Assembly (NCBI GenBank): GCA_028023455.1
Contig: JAQFVV010012575.1
Location: 1,170,517-1,234,516, forward strand
From: Epiperipatus broadwayi
Lineage: Eukaryota > Onychophora > Udeonychophora > Euonychophora > Peripatidae
DNA: 64,000 nucleotides
Reading direction: 5' to 3'
Part shown: positions 47,151 to 58,007 of the stretch, one piece after another
Layout: each line of letters begins with the position of its first letter
Numbering within the stretch: the first letter of the stretch is position 1
Translations under genes and position numbers: made by a program
Notes under the pieces: model-generated
What the model was told of the DNA's origin: nothing
Seen by the model: the letters and a program-made list of their open reading frames with translations, nothing else
The model's database searches: none

Positions 47151-48350
47151 AATATTTCATAGCTTCCATGTATCATCATGTATTTTAGAAAAGGAGACTT
47201 TGCAGTTCCTTGCTTTTAATGTTTTAATAATACCCAACAAATCACTAAGTAGATTTCCTGAATTTCTACCAAATACGATGTTGCACCTAAGGATCCACAG
47301 TGAGTAGTTCAGCATGATGGAGAGTCTTATTGCTGAAAAAAACCATCTGAATACATTCTGTCCTTATATGATATCATCCAGCAATTGATTAATGATCTAT
47401 ACTGTTGTAGAGTTTTGCACCCATGTAGAAAGTGCTGCAGTGTTTCACTTTCACCACTGCACATTTGACATTCAGTGCTTCCAGGAAGAGACCTTGTTTC
47501 AGGCTAAATGTGAAGATTCCAGGGTTGGTAAGTGTGAGACAACTAATATTTTTATCCTTGAGATATTCAAAATTCACAATTTTCCCATAGTTGTCCAGAT
47601 ATTTTTGCAGGTGTTGTTTCTCAAAACCAATGTGGCAGTTTCTGATTATACCATGTAGTGATGATGGTCAGGATAGATCAATTGCCACAAGAAACTTGTC
47701 TTCTAAGAATCTGTATTGGTTTTTAAAGCTTGCTTCTGCAAGAAGTTGTTAAACTGTATTGCTACATATAGTGTGAGAATTTTGAAGCCATTTTTGATTA
47801 AGTTATTGGTTTTTAAAAGATTATAGAGTTCTTCAACTTGGAATTACAGCAAAAATTACTGAACAGTCATTGTGATAAAATTTTAAGAGATTTTAGTAAT
47901 AACAGTGGAACTGAGTTGTTAAATTGTTCTGTTGTAATTTGATGATTTTCTATTGTGAGTTTGTGTTGCCTGAGATTGTAGATTCATGGTGTTTGACTTG
48001 TTTCTTCATAGTATTGTTCCTCCCCAAGTCTCCACACATGTGTCAATTCCTGGACTTGCTCTAGATTACTTCTGTTTATATTATTAAGGTCTGAGGCTGG
48101 CATGCCCAGTACTTTTGCATAAGATGACTTTAACTAGTTTTTGGATACTATTGCAGTCTTTTTGAGGGCTATTATCAATTACTAAGGCTTTATTCTGTTG
48201 TGTGGTTTTTGTAGAAGTATTTCTCAAATTGTTATTTTGTTTTTTTGAGTCTTAGAAAATTTGAGTGAGAGCTCAACATGATCATTAACATTGGTTTTAG
48301 AATTTTGGGGTTCGATTTTGATGTTTTGCAATTTATTATCTAGTGGAGAA
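47150..48350 (-). pseudogene. LINE 3' coding end with zinc-knuckle-like motif
   Basis: The minus strand near 47500-47400 reads CQMCSGESETLQHFLHGC, the C-x2-C-x(n)-H-x(n)-C motif common at the C-terminus of APE-type LINE polymerases. It is preceded by KNISCLTLTNPGIFTFSLKQ in a linked frame. Upstream to about 48350, broken frames (for example QQLLAEASFKNQYRFLEDKF) continue in the same direction. The catalytic RT box was not found, so only the 3' end of a decayed element is supported. Confidence 0.55.
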
Positions 48351-48430
48351 CTTTTAGAACTTTTATTATTTAAATAATTAAAATAAGAGCCATAGATCAC
48401 ATGACCCCTTTCTCTTAAGCTTGTAAGATA

Positions 48431-48703
48431 TAAACAATGAGCATTGCCAATTGCTCAACAAGCTTTGAGATAAATGCTTAGCCAGAGAAAGCATTTAAAA
48501 TATCTCTGTCAGGACCCCCCCCCCCAATCTCTGACCACGGTTTCATGTTTTGGAACTCCTCAGAGAAGTGCTAGGCTACAAAGCACAAGCCATGCTCAGA
48601 AGTTGGGGGGGGGTTTCCTGACAGAGATATTTTAAATGCTTTCTCTGGCTAAGCATTTATCACAAAGCTTGTTGACCAATTGGCAATGCTCATTCTTTGT
48701 TAT
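48431..48703. repeat. Foldback family E with C/G runs
   Basis: The arms AATGAGCATTGCCAATTG and GCATTTAAAATATCTCTGTC have inverted partners at the right. The arms end in a C-run (about 48515-48525) and a matching G-run (about 48605-48613). The central loop carries a hammerhead-like sequence on the minus strand. A related left arm occurs at about 56115-56150 next to another hammerhead fossil. Confidence 0.85.
48526..48568 (-). ncRNA. Hammerhead-like motif in foldback E
   Basis: Minus strand: core CTGAGGA (fits CUGANGA) at 48563-48557, GAAA at 48544-48541, stem III ACCGTGGT with a two-base loop, then C17. Stem I is only about 4 bp (TTCT/AGAG) and stem II pairs poorly. It is probably a degenerate ribozyme. 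Confidence 0.4.
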
Positions 48704-49463
48704 TTAACTTTAGCACCATTGGAGATTGACTGAAATGATAAATAAATGAATAAAACACACCTTTAAACAATCCAATATATAGGAATAATACACCTCTTCT
48801 CTATCAACAACTAAATAAAAGTCCACTTAAATCAGCAGCAATGTTGGAGAATTGTTTCTTCAACTAGCTCCACCTGGGGACAATTATTCTTGTTGGAAAA
48901 TTATTGAATTTGTACCAGCACACAACTAAACAAAATTAAAATCGAATACTAATAAAATGTACAATATTAGATGAAAAAAGCTTTCTTCCATGGATTTCAT
49001 AAAAAATATTTTCATATTATTCAAGTAAATCTGTCTTAGGAACATTTATAGCAATAAGAACATTTATTTCTGTTATTCTAATATTTAAAATGAATAATAT
49101 GTAGTGATATATGGGCATTTACACATATAAGTACACCCAAACAAGCAAAATAATTTGTTTTAAAAGTCTTTATTAATTGTTACTTTTATTTTTTATTTTC
49201 CATCTAATATCTATATAAACGAATGAATTCATGCAGATATGTATTTAAAAAAAATTTTTTTTTATTTTAATTCTTAAAAGAATAAAAAGTAATGATAAGA
49301 AAAGAGAAAAGAATATTACAAATCTGATATTTAATAGTCATTTGATTCCCAAAAATAAATTCTTACTTGTATTTTTATTTAAATTATCTTTTTTAAAAAT
49401 ATTCTTATTGTTTATTAACTATTGCTTATAGATGTCTATTGAGAGTCACTTTATTAAACTATA

Positions 49464-50066
49464 GGGGGTTTGAATTCAGACTTTCAAACCACCCTCAACC
49501 ATCCATACTATCTCATACCATTGATACACTTGATCACTCACATGTCGAAAAGATAAATAATCACCAATATACAAAAAATCCATATTTCAAAATATAGTGC
49601 TTTAAGGTCTGTCCATCCCTTGTATATGTATGTAAATGGACTATGTCCTGTACATGAGGGATCAGAATGACTTGTGGCAACATAGGTAGGATAAGAAAGT
49701 TGTCACTAAGGTGGGATTTGAGCATTCTATCATCAGATTTTCAATGAAATGGATGGCTGAAGAGTTGTGGGGTGGAGTAGTTTTTTAGCATATCCATTAA
49801 AATATGAAGATTGGTTATCTTAATATAAGCTGAGCTTAGATTGTAAATATGTGTGGAGATGATAATTTAGATCAAATGACGAGTGCTGGTTTAGCATGAA
49901 ATATGTATATTGCTGATTATTTATCTTTTCAACATGTGTGTGATCAAGTGTATCAGCGGTATGGGATAGCATGGATGGTTGAGGGTCATGTGAAAGCCTG
50001 AGTTCAAACCTACTGCATATTACATATATAAGTGCAGGTATAAAAAAGTCTGTACTGTAGAAACAA
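49464..50066 (+). mobile_element. Family B foldback, copy B2, with target duplication
   Basis: Flanked by a perfect 14-bp duplication TTTATTAAACTATA (49450-49463 and 50067-50080). The arms share GACTTTCA, ACCATCCATACTATCTCATA and TTGATCACTCACATG with inverted copies near 49920-50010. The right half holds a decayed hammerhead followed by tRNA-like boxes (TGATCAAGTG and GAGTTCAAACCT). The 102-codon minus-strand frame here is only a translation of these repeats. Confidence 0.8.
49861..49925 (+). ncRNA. Decayed family B hammerhead (B2)
   Basis: Aligned to 30963-31021: the core is ATGACGA (C3 changed to A) at 49876-49882, stem II GTGCTG/TAGCAT keeps pairing with G.U ends, and GAAA is at 49898-49901. 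Stem III ATA/TAT is followed by A at the cleavage position, and inner stem I keeps CAA/TTG. Loss of C3 predicts little or no activity. Confidence 0.55.
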
Positions 50067-50099
50067 TTTATTAAACTATATAATGTATTGTCTGAATCT

Positions 50100-50875
50100 T
50101 CTATTCTGATCAAACTATTTCCAAACATATATGTGTGAAAGAAAATAAATAAGATTTAGTTTTTATTAGGCACAGTGCTTTCTTAATTTAATTATTGATG
50201 AAGAATATCTTAAGGGATCTGAGTGAACATGACTGCCCTTGAATAATAGTATTATTTGATTAAGAATGTCATGTATTTTGTGTAAAGCAAGCACATATCA
50301 TAGGCATATATGTATATAATAATTAAATAACACCATTACATAAATATTAGATATAAAATCTATCATTCCACCCATGCGCTTTGAACAGATTCACACATAT
50401 CTAATGTTATATTATTTAATAAATACATTTACATATATTAATGTGGTTCAGTAATGTAGGTCATTAAAAATAAGATGTTTTTTTTTTTTTTTACCTCTGG
50501 GATACTGCAACTAATAAGCTGATTTAAAAACCTTGTTCTTAACTAAGATTGCACTCTATTTTCAGCACTGCCGTTGAATGTTGGTTTATCTAATAAGAAG
50601 CTTTAAGAATGGGGGACCAACCATTCATAGTTCATGGCTGGAAGGGTTGTTTTTTTCCATTTAATTCACTTGTGAGCGTCTAACTAGAGAATACATGTAT
50701 ACTATTTTTTTATTTGATTTTCAAAATTATTTTTTCTATTTTGGTTGTTTAGAATTTAGCTAAATGTTTTGATGATCATCATCACCATTGCCATTGCCAA
50801 AAGTCTCATTTTTATAAAACCCCATTTTTAAATATAATTTACAACATCCTGATATAAGCTCCACACTATCACAAT
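50100..50875. other. AT-rich DNA, no feature
   Basis: No gene seen; a T-run at 50479-50492. Confidence 0.35.
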
Positions 50876-50885
50876 CTATATACAA

Positions 50886-51034
50886 CTAAACATCACATGA
50901 TCACCATCTCATACTAGCACATAATTTTTGTAAACAAAGGCAAAACTCCATACAGTAGTGCCACCTGGCATCTATTGATTACTCTGGTTAGCACAAGGTG
51001 GCACTACTGTATGGAGAGTTTTGCCTTTGTTAAC
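50886..51034. mobile_element. Family A foldback without ribozyme, copy A5
   Basis: Bounded by a perfect 10-bp duplication CTATATACAA (50876-50885 and 51035-51044). The arms AACAAAGGCAAAACTCCATA and its complement surround a short centre. It keeps the family terminus AAACATCACATGATCA but has lost the hammerhead. This shows that the arms can move or survive alone. Confidence 0.85.
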
Positions 51035-51044
51035 CTATATACAA

Positions 51045-52312
51045 TAGAAGAGATAATAGTATGACTTTCTTTACAAAACATGTAAGCCTCAGAATAACAT
51101 CCAATCATAAGGTAAGATAGAAGTTTAAACGGCCTTGAGAGATGTTTATAATAGCTACATAAATTTAATACAAATATATATTTAAGAGAGTCCAGACTGA
51201 TACATTGTTTACTAGTTAATAGTTTAGAAGAATATGGAGCTCATATCAAGTAAATTGTGAACTAATTTAAATGATTATATATCTTTTTAGTATTATCCAT
51301 CCACAGACATATGCGTATATGTATACGACCATAAACTTTTATCTACCTAATATAAAAATATAGGATGGGTATAAAAATTAATGATAATTTATGAGCTCAA
51401 TATCTATACAAATATGATCTCACCAAAACGGTATCGAAATTTATATTATCTATTAGTTTTGGTTTTACAGTCAGCAAATCAATGCTCATTTAAACCATCA
51501 GAATAAAACTGGGTCTTTTTATTCTCCAGATAATAATACTTATTGTTGTGCATTTGTATGGATCGGAAATAGATGATTATCAAAAAAATGCTTATGATCA
51601 TAAAAAAAAAACAACGATTCACGGGACTTAAACTCCATCTAGGCAGATGTATGAGCTAAATTCCTTTTTAGACGACCATATAAACCCCCTCCCCCAGTTT
51701 TTTTTAAATGATTAATTATATCACAATATATAATGTTTTCTGTAGCTAATAAGTTATTCAGAGATATTTAGTTAACTCTTTTTTAGTTATTATTTTAATA
51801 ATTTATTGTGTATTTTTTAAAGTATGTGATTGATTATTTCTGACAAAAATAAAAATAGAAAAGCAAATTTCATTAAAATATTTTATTACAATTCTTCTTC
51901 CTTTTAGAAATGAGATTGAAAAATTATTTTTTGCTAAAAGTAATATTTAATTTTTTTATGTATGTTTTTTTAAATTAAAATTAATTTTTGCATTACGCTA
52001 AAGAGGAATAAAGGAATTAGCCAATGATGATCTTTTGTTTAATAATTTCTACTGCTTTCCTGCATTCCCGATTAATGCAAAAATAATTAAGTGTTACTTT
52101 TCAACTAATAAATAAAATAAAAGCTCTCACTATGATAGATACAAATTGGTTTAAAAATTAACTCTCTTTTCTGCCATATAAAATTTAAATAATCACTTTG
52201 AAGTTCAGAGGAAATGCTGTTTATAATGACGTCAACATTTATTTCATAAAGTACTTTGTTAAATCGCTTTTGATATATGTGTCTTAGAAGTTTAGATTGT
52301 TATATATATATT
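51045..52312. other. AT-rich DNA with a possible tRNA-like fossil
   Basis: Near 51617-51665 the minus strand reads TTTAGCTCATAC, then GGAGTTTAAGTCC, which resembles A- and B-boxes of a decayed tRNA-like sequence. No other feature was recognised. Confidence 0.3.
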
Positions 52313-52409
52313 TTCAAGTGTCATAGCATCGGCCGGGACGCGAACCCGCAACCCGGGCAACTGTCTGCAAGTGCAAAGCAATCGCGCTGACCTCTCGACC
52401 ACCAATGCA
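52313..52409 (-). mobile_element. tRNA-derived SINE, copy S2
   Basis: The best-preserved head. The minus strand runs from GCATTGGTGGTCGAGAGGTC to GGGTTCGCGTCCCGG and CCGATGC, followed by TATGACAC. The ends GCATTGG/CCGATGC form a 7-bp acceptor stem (one G.U). The B-box GGTTCGCGTCC is intact. A (TA)n run adjoins its 3' side. It is a copied SINE and not a working tRNA gene, since the anticodon arm is irregular. Confidence 0.78.
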
Positions 52410-52788
52410 TTTACCGTAAAAGTACTTGGACATTCAAAGTGTATTAAAATATTTAACTATACAATTGGGTGATCTTTTACATTTGGTAAACAATAATGTT
52501 TATCATTATATATTTGATAGTTTATTTTCATTAACTTGTGAATGTATGTGCAGTTTTATTTATTTGTTGGTAATTTATAGTTATTAAATATGAAATCTCT
52601 CACATTTATATATGTAAACATGTGTATGTATATATTTGGACAATATGATATCATTTGGTAATGATGATTAAATTAAATGTTTTAAATATATAAAACTTTA
52701 CACCTTAAAAGATTTCCTTTCTTTTAAAATCTGGTTTATAAATCTTTTTTTATATCAATATATATATATATAGTCTAATGTTTGAATA

Positions 52789-52871
52789 GGTCTGAATTTT
52801 AATATACAACATCGTTGTAACAAACGATTCAAGAGATTATCCTTTTGAGTCAGCTGTTTAAAATTCAGACT
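52789..52871. repeat. Small foldback
   Basis: GTCTGAATTTTAA and its complement bracket a centre containing ATCGTTGTAACAAACGAT. (TA)n runs lie on both sides of the larger segment (52751-52765 and 52929-52940), so it may be another TA-landed element. Confidence 0.6.
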
Positions 52872-52941
52872 TTATATTTATTTACAGAGGGTGTTGCGGA
52901 AATATCATAGTGGTTCGGTGATGATTTGAATATATATATAT

Positions 52942-54220
52942 TGTGCCGGTCAAAATATGTTTATCCATCTAACATGAGCTGGAACTCACAAAATGTACTT
53001 CAAACCCAGTCAAGCCCAAGATTTAGGTCAGGGACCAACCTGGATTCGAACCCTCTCTGTAACCCCAGATCTAACACCTAATGAATAACACAATAGTGAT
53101 GGCACATGAGAATTAATTTTAAATCCGGCCGACTAGGAGAGCGGAGAAAACAATGAGACATCTATTGACTATAACTAAACTAACATATATATCAACTAGG
53201 CTGTACATTTGGAAGTGGAGAAAAAGAAGGAATTCGAACTACTCAAATAAGTTAGACAATAAAATATATTTTAATATACTGACAAATTATTATACATTTA
53301 TAAATTAAGTACATTAGTATGTGCGTGAATGAGCAAGTGGTAGATAATTACATAGTGTCATTCACGCTATTATTTCTCATATGCTCTTTCTTAGCTAAAT
53401 AATATATTACAAATAAACACACATCTTTGGTGGGTCTAATATTAAAATGCCAATCGAATATTAGAAAGAATTACATAATACTGCCATTAACGCTTTGATT
53501 TACGGTTCTGAAACATGGTGACTAACATATGATTGAGGGGAGCGTTGTGAGATTCATTATACATATGATATAAATTATTTCACGCCATTGAGGTCGTGAA
53601 AATAAACAAAATACATTTGAAAACATTTGATTATATTTGAATCTATGACAAAATATTTAATGAAAAATTATTTTAACAATAGTAAGACGAACGCTTTATT
53701 TTTCCCAAGGCATATAGATACTCTTAAATATAGATATATAAATTACAACGGTGAGATTGTATATGACTGAAATAAATTTAATTAATAAAATAGAAGTAGT
53801 TGGCATATATATATATATTTTAAGCAAAGCTTAATTTTAATATTAGAGCATTAAAACTGGGTCATGAAGCAAAAGAAATAATAATACGAAGAAGTTTGCG
53901 GTGCTGACATAATAGCCTAAAAATATCTAAGAGGAAAAGGTCGTGCTTCGGGATGGAAAACAAAATCTCACACCCTCTTCTTGGGTAGTGCTTAGAGAAA
54001 AGTGGATAGGCATGGCGTGGCCCAGACTTTCGCTGGTATAACCGACGTGAGAGGCCTTTTATCTACGAAGTAAATATGCATAGCGTGTGCCAAACTTACG
54101 GGATCACCGCCAGAGGCATTTGATACGGAATAAATGTGGTTCCAGATAGCTCAACTATCTATGAAACGAGAAGAAATCTATGGGTTTGAACTTGTCGTAA
54201 CCCCCAGATTAAGAAGCACA
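52942..54220 (+). mobile_element. Possible solo LTR, L4 (about 1.28 kb)
   Basis: TGTGCCGG after a (TA)n tract and AGCACA before another give TG...CA ends with a 5-base inverted repeat TGTGC/GCACA. No frame is open across it. A B-box-like GGTTCGAATCC lies on the minus strand near 53045, so part may be tRNA-derived. The LTR call is weaker than for L2 and L3 because no promoter or second copy is seen. Confidence 0.4.
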
Positions 54221-54386
54221 TAATATATATATATATTAAAGATAGGCTAAATGACAGAAACGCAGTACGAATGAATGCCACTAACAACATTGAATAAATT
54301 TTACTGCTTTAAAATAAATAACCCTTGCTTGAATACTATAATACGCCATGCAATTATAATATATATAGAGAGAGAATATTTCATTT

Positions 54387-54506
54387 AATAAAATATACGT
54401 TAAGATTTTATATAACAAAAGAAACATTAAGATTTAGATTTCAAATTAATAAAATATACGTTAAGACTTGATTTAGTTAAAGAAACATTAAGATTTACCC
54501 CCATCC
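54387..54506. repeat. 60-bp tandem duplication
   Basis: TAATAAAATATACGTTAAGA occurs at 54387 and 54447, each followed by AAAGAAACATTAAGATTTA. Confidence 0.8.
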
Positions 54507-55020
54507 CTTTTCTGATATTTAAAATAATTCAACCCCAGCTTCATTGATTTTACAATAACTGAAATATTTAAATACAAGATTTGAAATTTTAAGAGTATGG
54601 AAAATGAAGTAAGATTAGCACTTATATAGGAAACAAATAATCGGTCACCTTTTCAGAAATGAATAAATAATATTTTAAAAGATTTCAAAGCGTTAATTAG
54701 CTTAAATTCTGGATTTTCAGAGTTAAACAAATCAATTTTTATATTAAAAACAAACCTAAAATGTTGATTCATAAAACAATCTGCCGAACGTATTAATTTA
54801 CAATGCGTTATATATGTATATATTTAAGGGGACATTAATAACCTTTGATTCATGAAAGTTTACTTAAAAAGACAGAAAAGATTTTTATAAATTAAGCTCA
54901 CCAGTTTGTATGAGATTAGCAAAATAATAATAATAAAAGCATATATATAAAATCAAGTAATATATAAATAAATGACTGCACCAAAGTTTAGAGCATATGA
55001 GAGAAAATTAGATTTATAAA

Positions 55021-55070
55021 ATCATTTAAGAGCAAAAATCATTTAAGAGCAAAAATCATTTAAGAGCAAA
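55021..55070. repeat. 17-bp minisatellite, three copies
   Basis: Unit ATCATTTAAGAGCAAAA repeated at 55021, 55038 and 55055. Confidence 0.95.
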
Positions 55071-56105
55071 TTACATTTACAGATTAATTTAAAAGATAAA
55101 AAATTGAACAATAAGTTAGAAATCTTGATAGCAGGATTTGAGATTAGTGAAGCTAGATTCATTTTCAAATAGTAGCATAAAAGTTACCTTGTGCAAATTT
55201 AATAAGTCTATTTTCATGCATGGCAAATTGAGGATCCAAAATGAATTTTTCTTGGGGACAGCAAGCTTCTTTCTCTATTAGCATTTTTAAAAATTCTCCA
55301 TTGGATCTTTACTTTCTTTCAGGGCAGCAATTAGATGATACATTAGTGGGAAGAATGACCCACCTGGGTCAGCAAGAGGGTGGATTTATGACTACATTGT
55401 TTTAGATTTCAAGCGACGTGTATATGTTTACAATCCGATCTTTCAATAGTAGCTCATCCCCTCTGTCATTCAAAATTCAGTCATTTTATACCTTTTCTTT
55501 TATCAGTTGTTTTTGAAGATGCAATTGTAAGATAACGTCCAAAAATAAATTCAAATCTATTTCCAGATTAGAAATAGATTTGACAACATGTTTTTTAACA
55601 AAAGTATCTCTAATCTTAATCCCCTTTTAAGTAAAACTTTAATAAAAAATACCTACCCCAGATTAAAACAATAGTGTTTCCAACCCTTAATTATTTTTGG
55701 ACAATTAACAACAGTCACATTTTCCATTTTGGATTTTATAAAAAATATACAGTTTAATAGAAAAACAAGCAATTTAAAAAGAAAAAGCTAAAAATGACAT
55801 ATAATAAATATTTAAAAACATCAATATTTTGTTAGTATGTTTTGCTCCTATATATATATATTTGAGCCACATCTATAATACTTTAATAAAAAAGAACTAA
55901 TAATTAATAAAAAGAATTCATAATAATTTTAAAACATGTTATTGAAACATTAAATTTTATAATTTAGGTGCGCATCTCAAATATATACATGAAATATATA
56001 TACACGACAAAAGGAGCGGGATGGGATATAGGGGTTTGAATACGGGTTAGTAGGTAGAAACATGAAGCACAATCTTAGGATAAGATTTACTGCTTCAATA
56101 TATGT
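55071..56105. other. AT-rich DNA, no feature
   Basis: No recognisable coding sequence; several (TA)n runs, for example near 55850. Confidence 0.35.
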
Positions 56106-56420
56106 ATATTATAATGAGAATGCCAATAGCTCTTAACAAGCTTTTCAAAATATCTCTATCCTCAAATCAGTTTCTAGCTCTGGTTTTCATCATTGAAGCA
56201 TTAGGATATTCCAGCATTAGATTTAAAATACCAGGTCAAACCCAGCACTTTATCTAATGTTTAACTATTAAGTAAAAAATCTGAAATTTTCAGACATCCA
56301 TATGTCTTCAAATCCAGCTAACTTAAATAGCTATATGGGACTGAACCAAGTTCAGATACCCCATATATTAATAGCCTTAACAATATAAAATCACCAAAGC
56401 CCTAAGTGCAAAAACAATAA
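56106..56420 (-). repeat. Family C relative, diverged copy C2
   Basis: Shares word order with 63350-63620: TTTCAGACA, ATGTCTTCAAA, then AGCTATATGGG-CTGA and AGTTCAG. Its left end (GAATGCCAATAGCTC, AACAAGCTTTT) also matches the arm of foldback E. A decayed hammerhead occupies 56149-56210. It links families C and E. Confidence 0.55.
56149..56210 (-). ncRNA. Decayed family C hammerhead (C2)
   Basis: Minus strand: outer stem I AATATC/GATATT and inner stem I CTTCA/TGAGG (one G.U) are fully paired. The core reads ATGATGA (C3 lost), GAAA is intact, and stem II is poorly paired. Stem conservation together with core loss suggests a fossil. Confidence 0.5.
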
Positions 56421-57153
56421 TTGCAAGGAAATCAAGAGATTTATATTACATTAGCTAATTTCATAACATTATATAACATTTGTAATACAAGCTTATAAAA
56501 GTAGGTCATGTGATATATGACTTGATTTTCCTGCAATATATATATATATAATGCACTAGGGTGATATGGGAGCCATCTGATATTAGTTGTTAGGAAATAT
56601 TCCAGGGGTGTACCTTATTTCTGTATTAATGTGATTAGGTTTTCTCTGTAGTATTTATTGATTCAAGTGATCAATATATAATTGTCTTTCTATAATACAT
56701 CACCCTATCATATTTAACATGAGTTACATGGGATGAAATAGACCATAGAATTGACATACAAGATAATCAATTTTTATATAACAATTTAAACCCCCACACT
56801 ATTTAAATAAATAATAAAACTAAAATAATTTAATTACAAATTTTTAGATACATTTGTCAGTATAATATGTTATTTCTACTACAGGGTAGATATACTTTTT
56901 AGAAATCATTTATAAATCACATAATCATTAAAAAATATTGCTAATATTGTCAATACATGTGCATGTCATTGAAATGTTAGCTAAATTATGAAGCCTCATA
57001 AGCTGCAGAAATAACTCCTGCTAAGAAATATTCTGCCACACTATATATATATATATATATGTAAGTGATATGAGTACTGTTTATAAATTAAATTTATGTT
57101 AAGAATGTTATCTTGATAACTTCTTAATCTGAATATATATATATATTGTAGTT

Positions 57154-57262
57154 TTTTTCCCATATGTCATAGCATCGGCCGGGATGCGAACCCACAACCG
57201 TCTGCAACCAACTACTTGCTTGCAAGGCAGCTGTGATGACCTCTCGGCTAACAATGCTTGAC
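57154..57262 (-). mobile_element. tRNA-derived SINE S3 with TSD in a (TA)n tract
   Basis: Direct repeats of 21 bp, a TA run ending in TTGTAGTT, lie at 57133-57153 and 57265-57285 and flank the unit. The minus strand has the head CATTGTTAGCCGAGAGGTC, an anticodon-like loop CTTGCAA (TGC), the B-box GGGTTCGCATCC, CCGATGC, TATGACATATG and an A-tail (T-run at 57152-57158). Tail plus long duplication are the marks of LINE-type retroposition. Confidence 0.85.
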
Positions 57263-57572
57263 ATATATATATATATATTGTAGTTAAGTATGTATTATAT
57301 TCAAATAACAAATTTATTGTAAATTAATTAATTGATTGGTGAAAGAGGAAGTGAATGATTTGTTGATTTCTTTTTTAAAATAGTATTAAAAGAAGCAACT
57401 GAAATTGTTATTTATTTTATATCAATTTTTAATTATTTTTTATTTTGCATAAAGAATATAGAAAAAACAAACTTCTTCATCTTCTTTTTTATAGAATTAT
57501 TCTAAAATTTGGTTTGGTTTGAAAATATATATTTAAAACCGAAATAGTGTGTTCTTTTAAATATATAGATGA

Positions 57573-57782
57573 GTATATATATATTGTACCATTCCTGTTA
57601 AATGTAGTGTATGGAAAGGAGGAGGAATCAGTCCATGTGAAATCTATAAGAGTATAACCATTGCTTTGTTGGAGTCTGGATTAGAAAACAGATATAATAA
57701 TGTAGAAATCTTATCAACTATAGAAGCAAACACCTCTGCAAAAATTATAAAAATTGACATTGACTATATATGGGTGCACGTC
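57573..57782 (+). other. Unrecognised 70-codon open segment
   Basis: Open from a TGA at 57570 to a TAG at 57783, through CSVWKGGGISPCEIYKSITI and KIIKIDIDYIWVHV, with no start codon. It starts in a (TA)n tract. It looks protein-like and could be an exon or element remnant; the family is not recognised. Confidence 0.25.
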
Positions 57783-57893
57783 TAGGTATTTCCATAATTC
57801 CACATTTAAGTCTTTGTATATGTATATAATGTTATATGCATATAATATATGCATCCATAAATATAAAGGATAAAAGAAAATATGTCTATTTTT

Positions 57894-57992
57894 TCCCCCT
57901 CATGTGCCATAGCATCAGCCAGGAAGCGATCCTGCTAACTCGGGACAACTGCAATGCAGCTATCACCGACCTCCCGACCACCAATGCTTGAC
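57894..57992 (-). mobile_element. tRNA-derived SINE, copy S4
   Basis: An 11-bp duplication ATATGTCTATT (57880-57890 and 57997-58007) flanks it. The minus strand has GCATTGGTGGTCGGGAGGTC, a degraded B-box (GGATCGCTTCC) and ATGGCACATGAGGGGG before the tail. It is more diverged than S2. Confidence 0.8.
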
Positions 57993-58007
57993 AAATATAT
58001 GTCTATT

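Noticed and set aside
49820-50128. 102-codon minus-strand open frame
   Set aside because: Lies wholly across the family B foldback and its hammerhead fossil; explained by the repeat.
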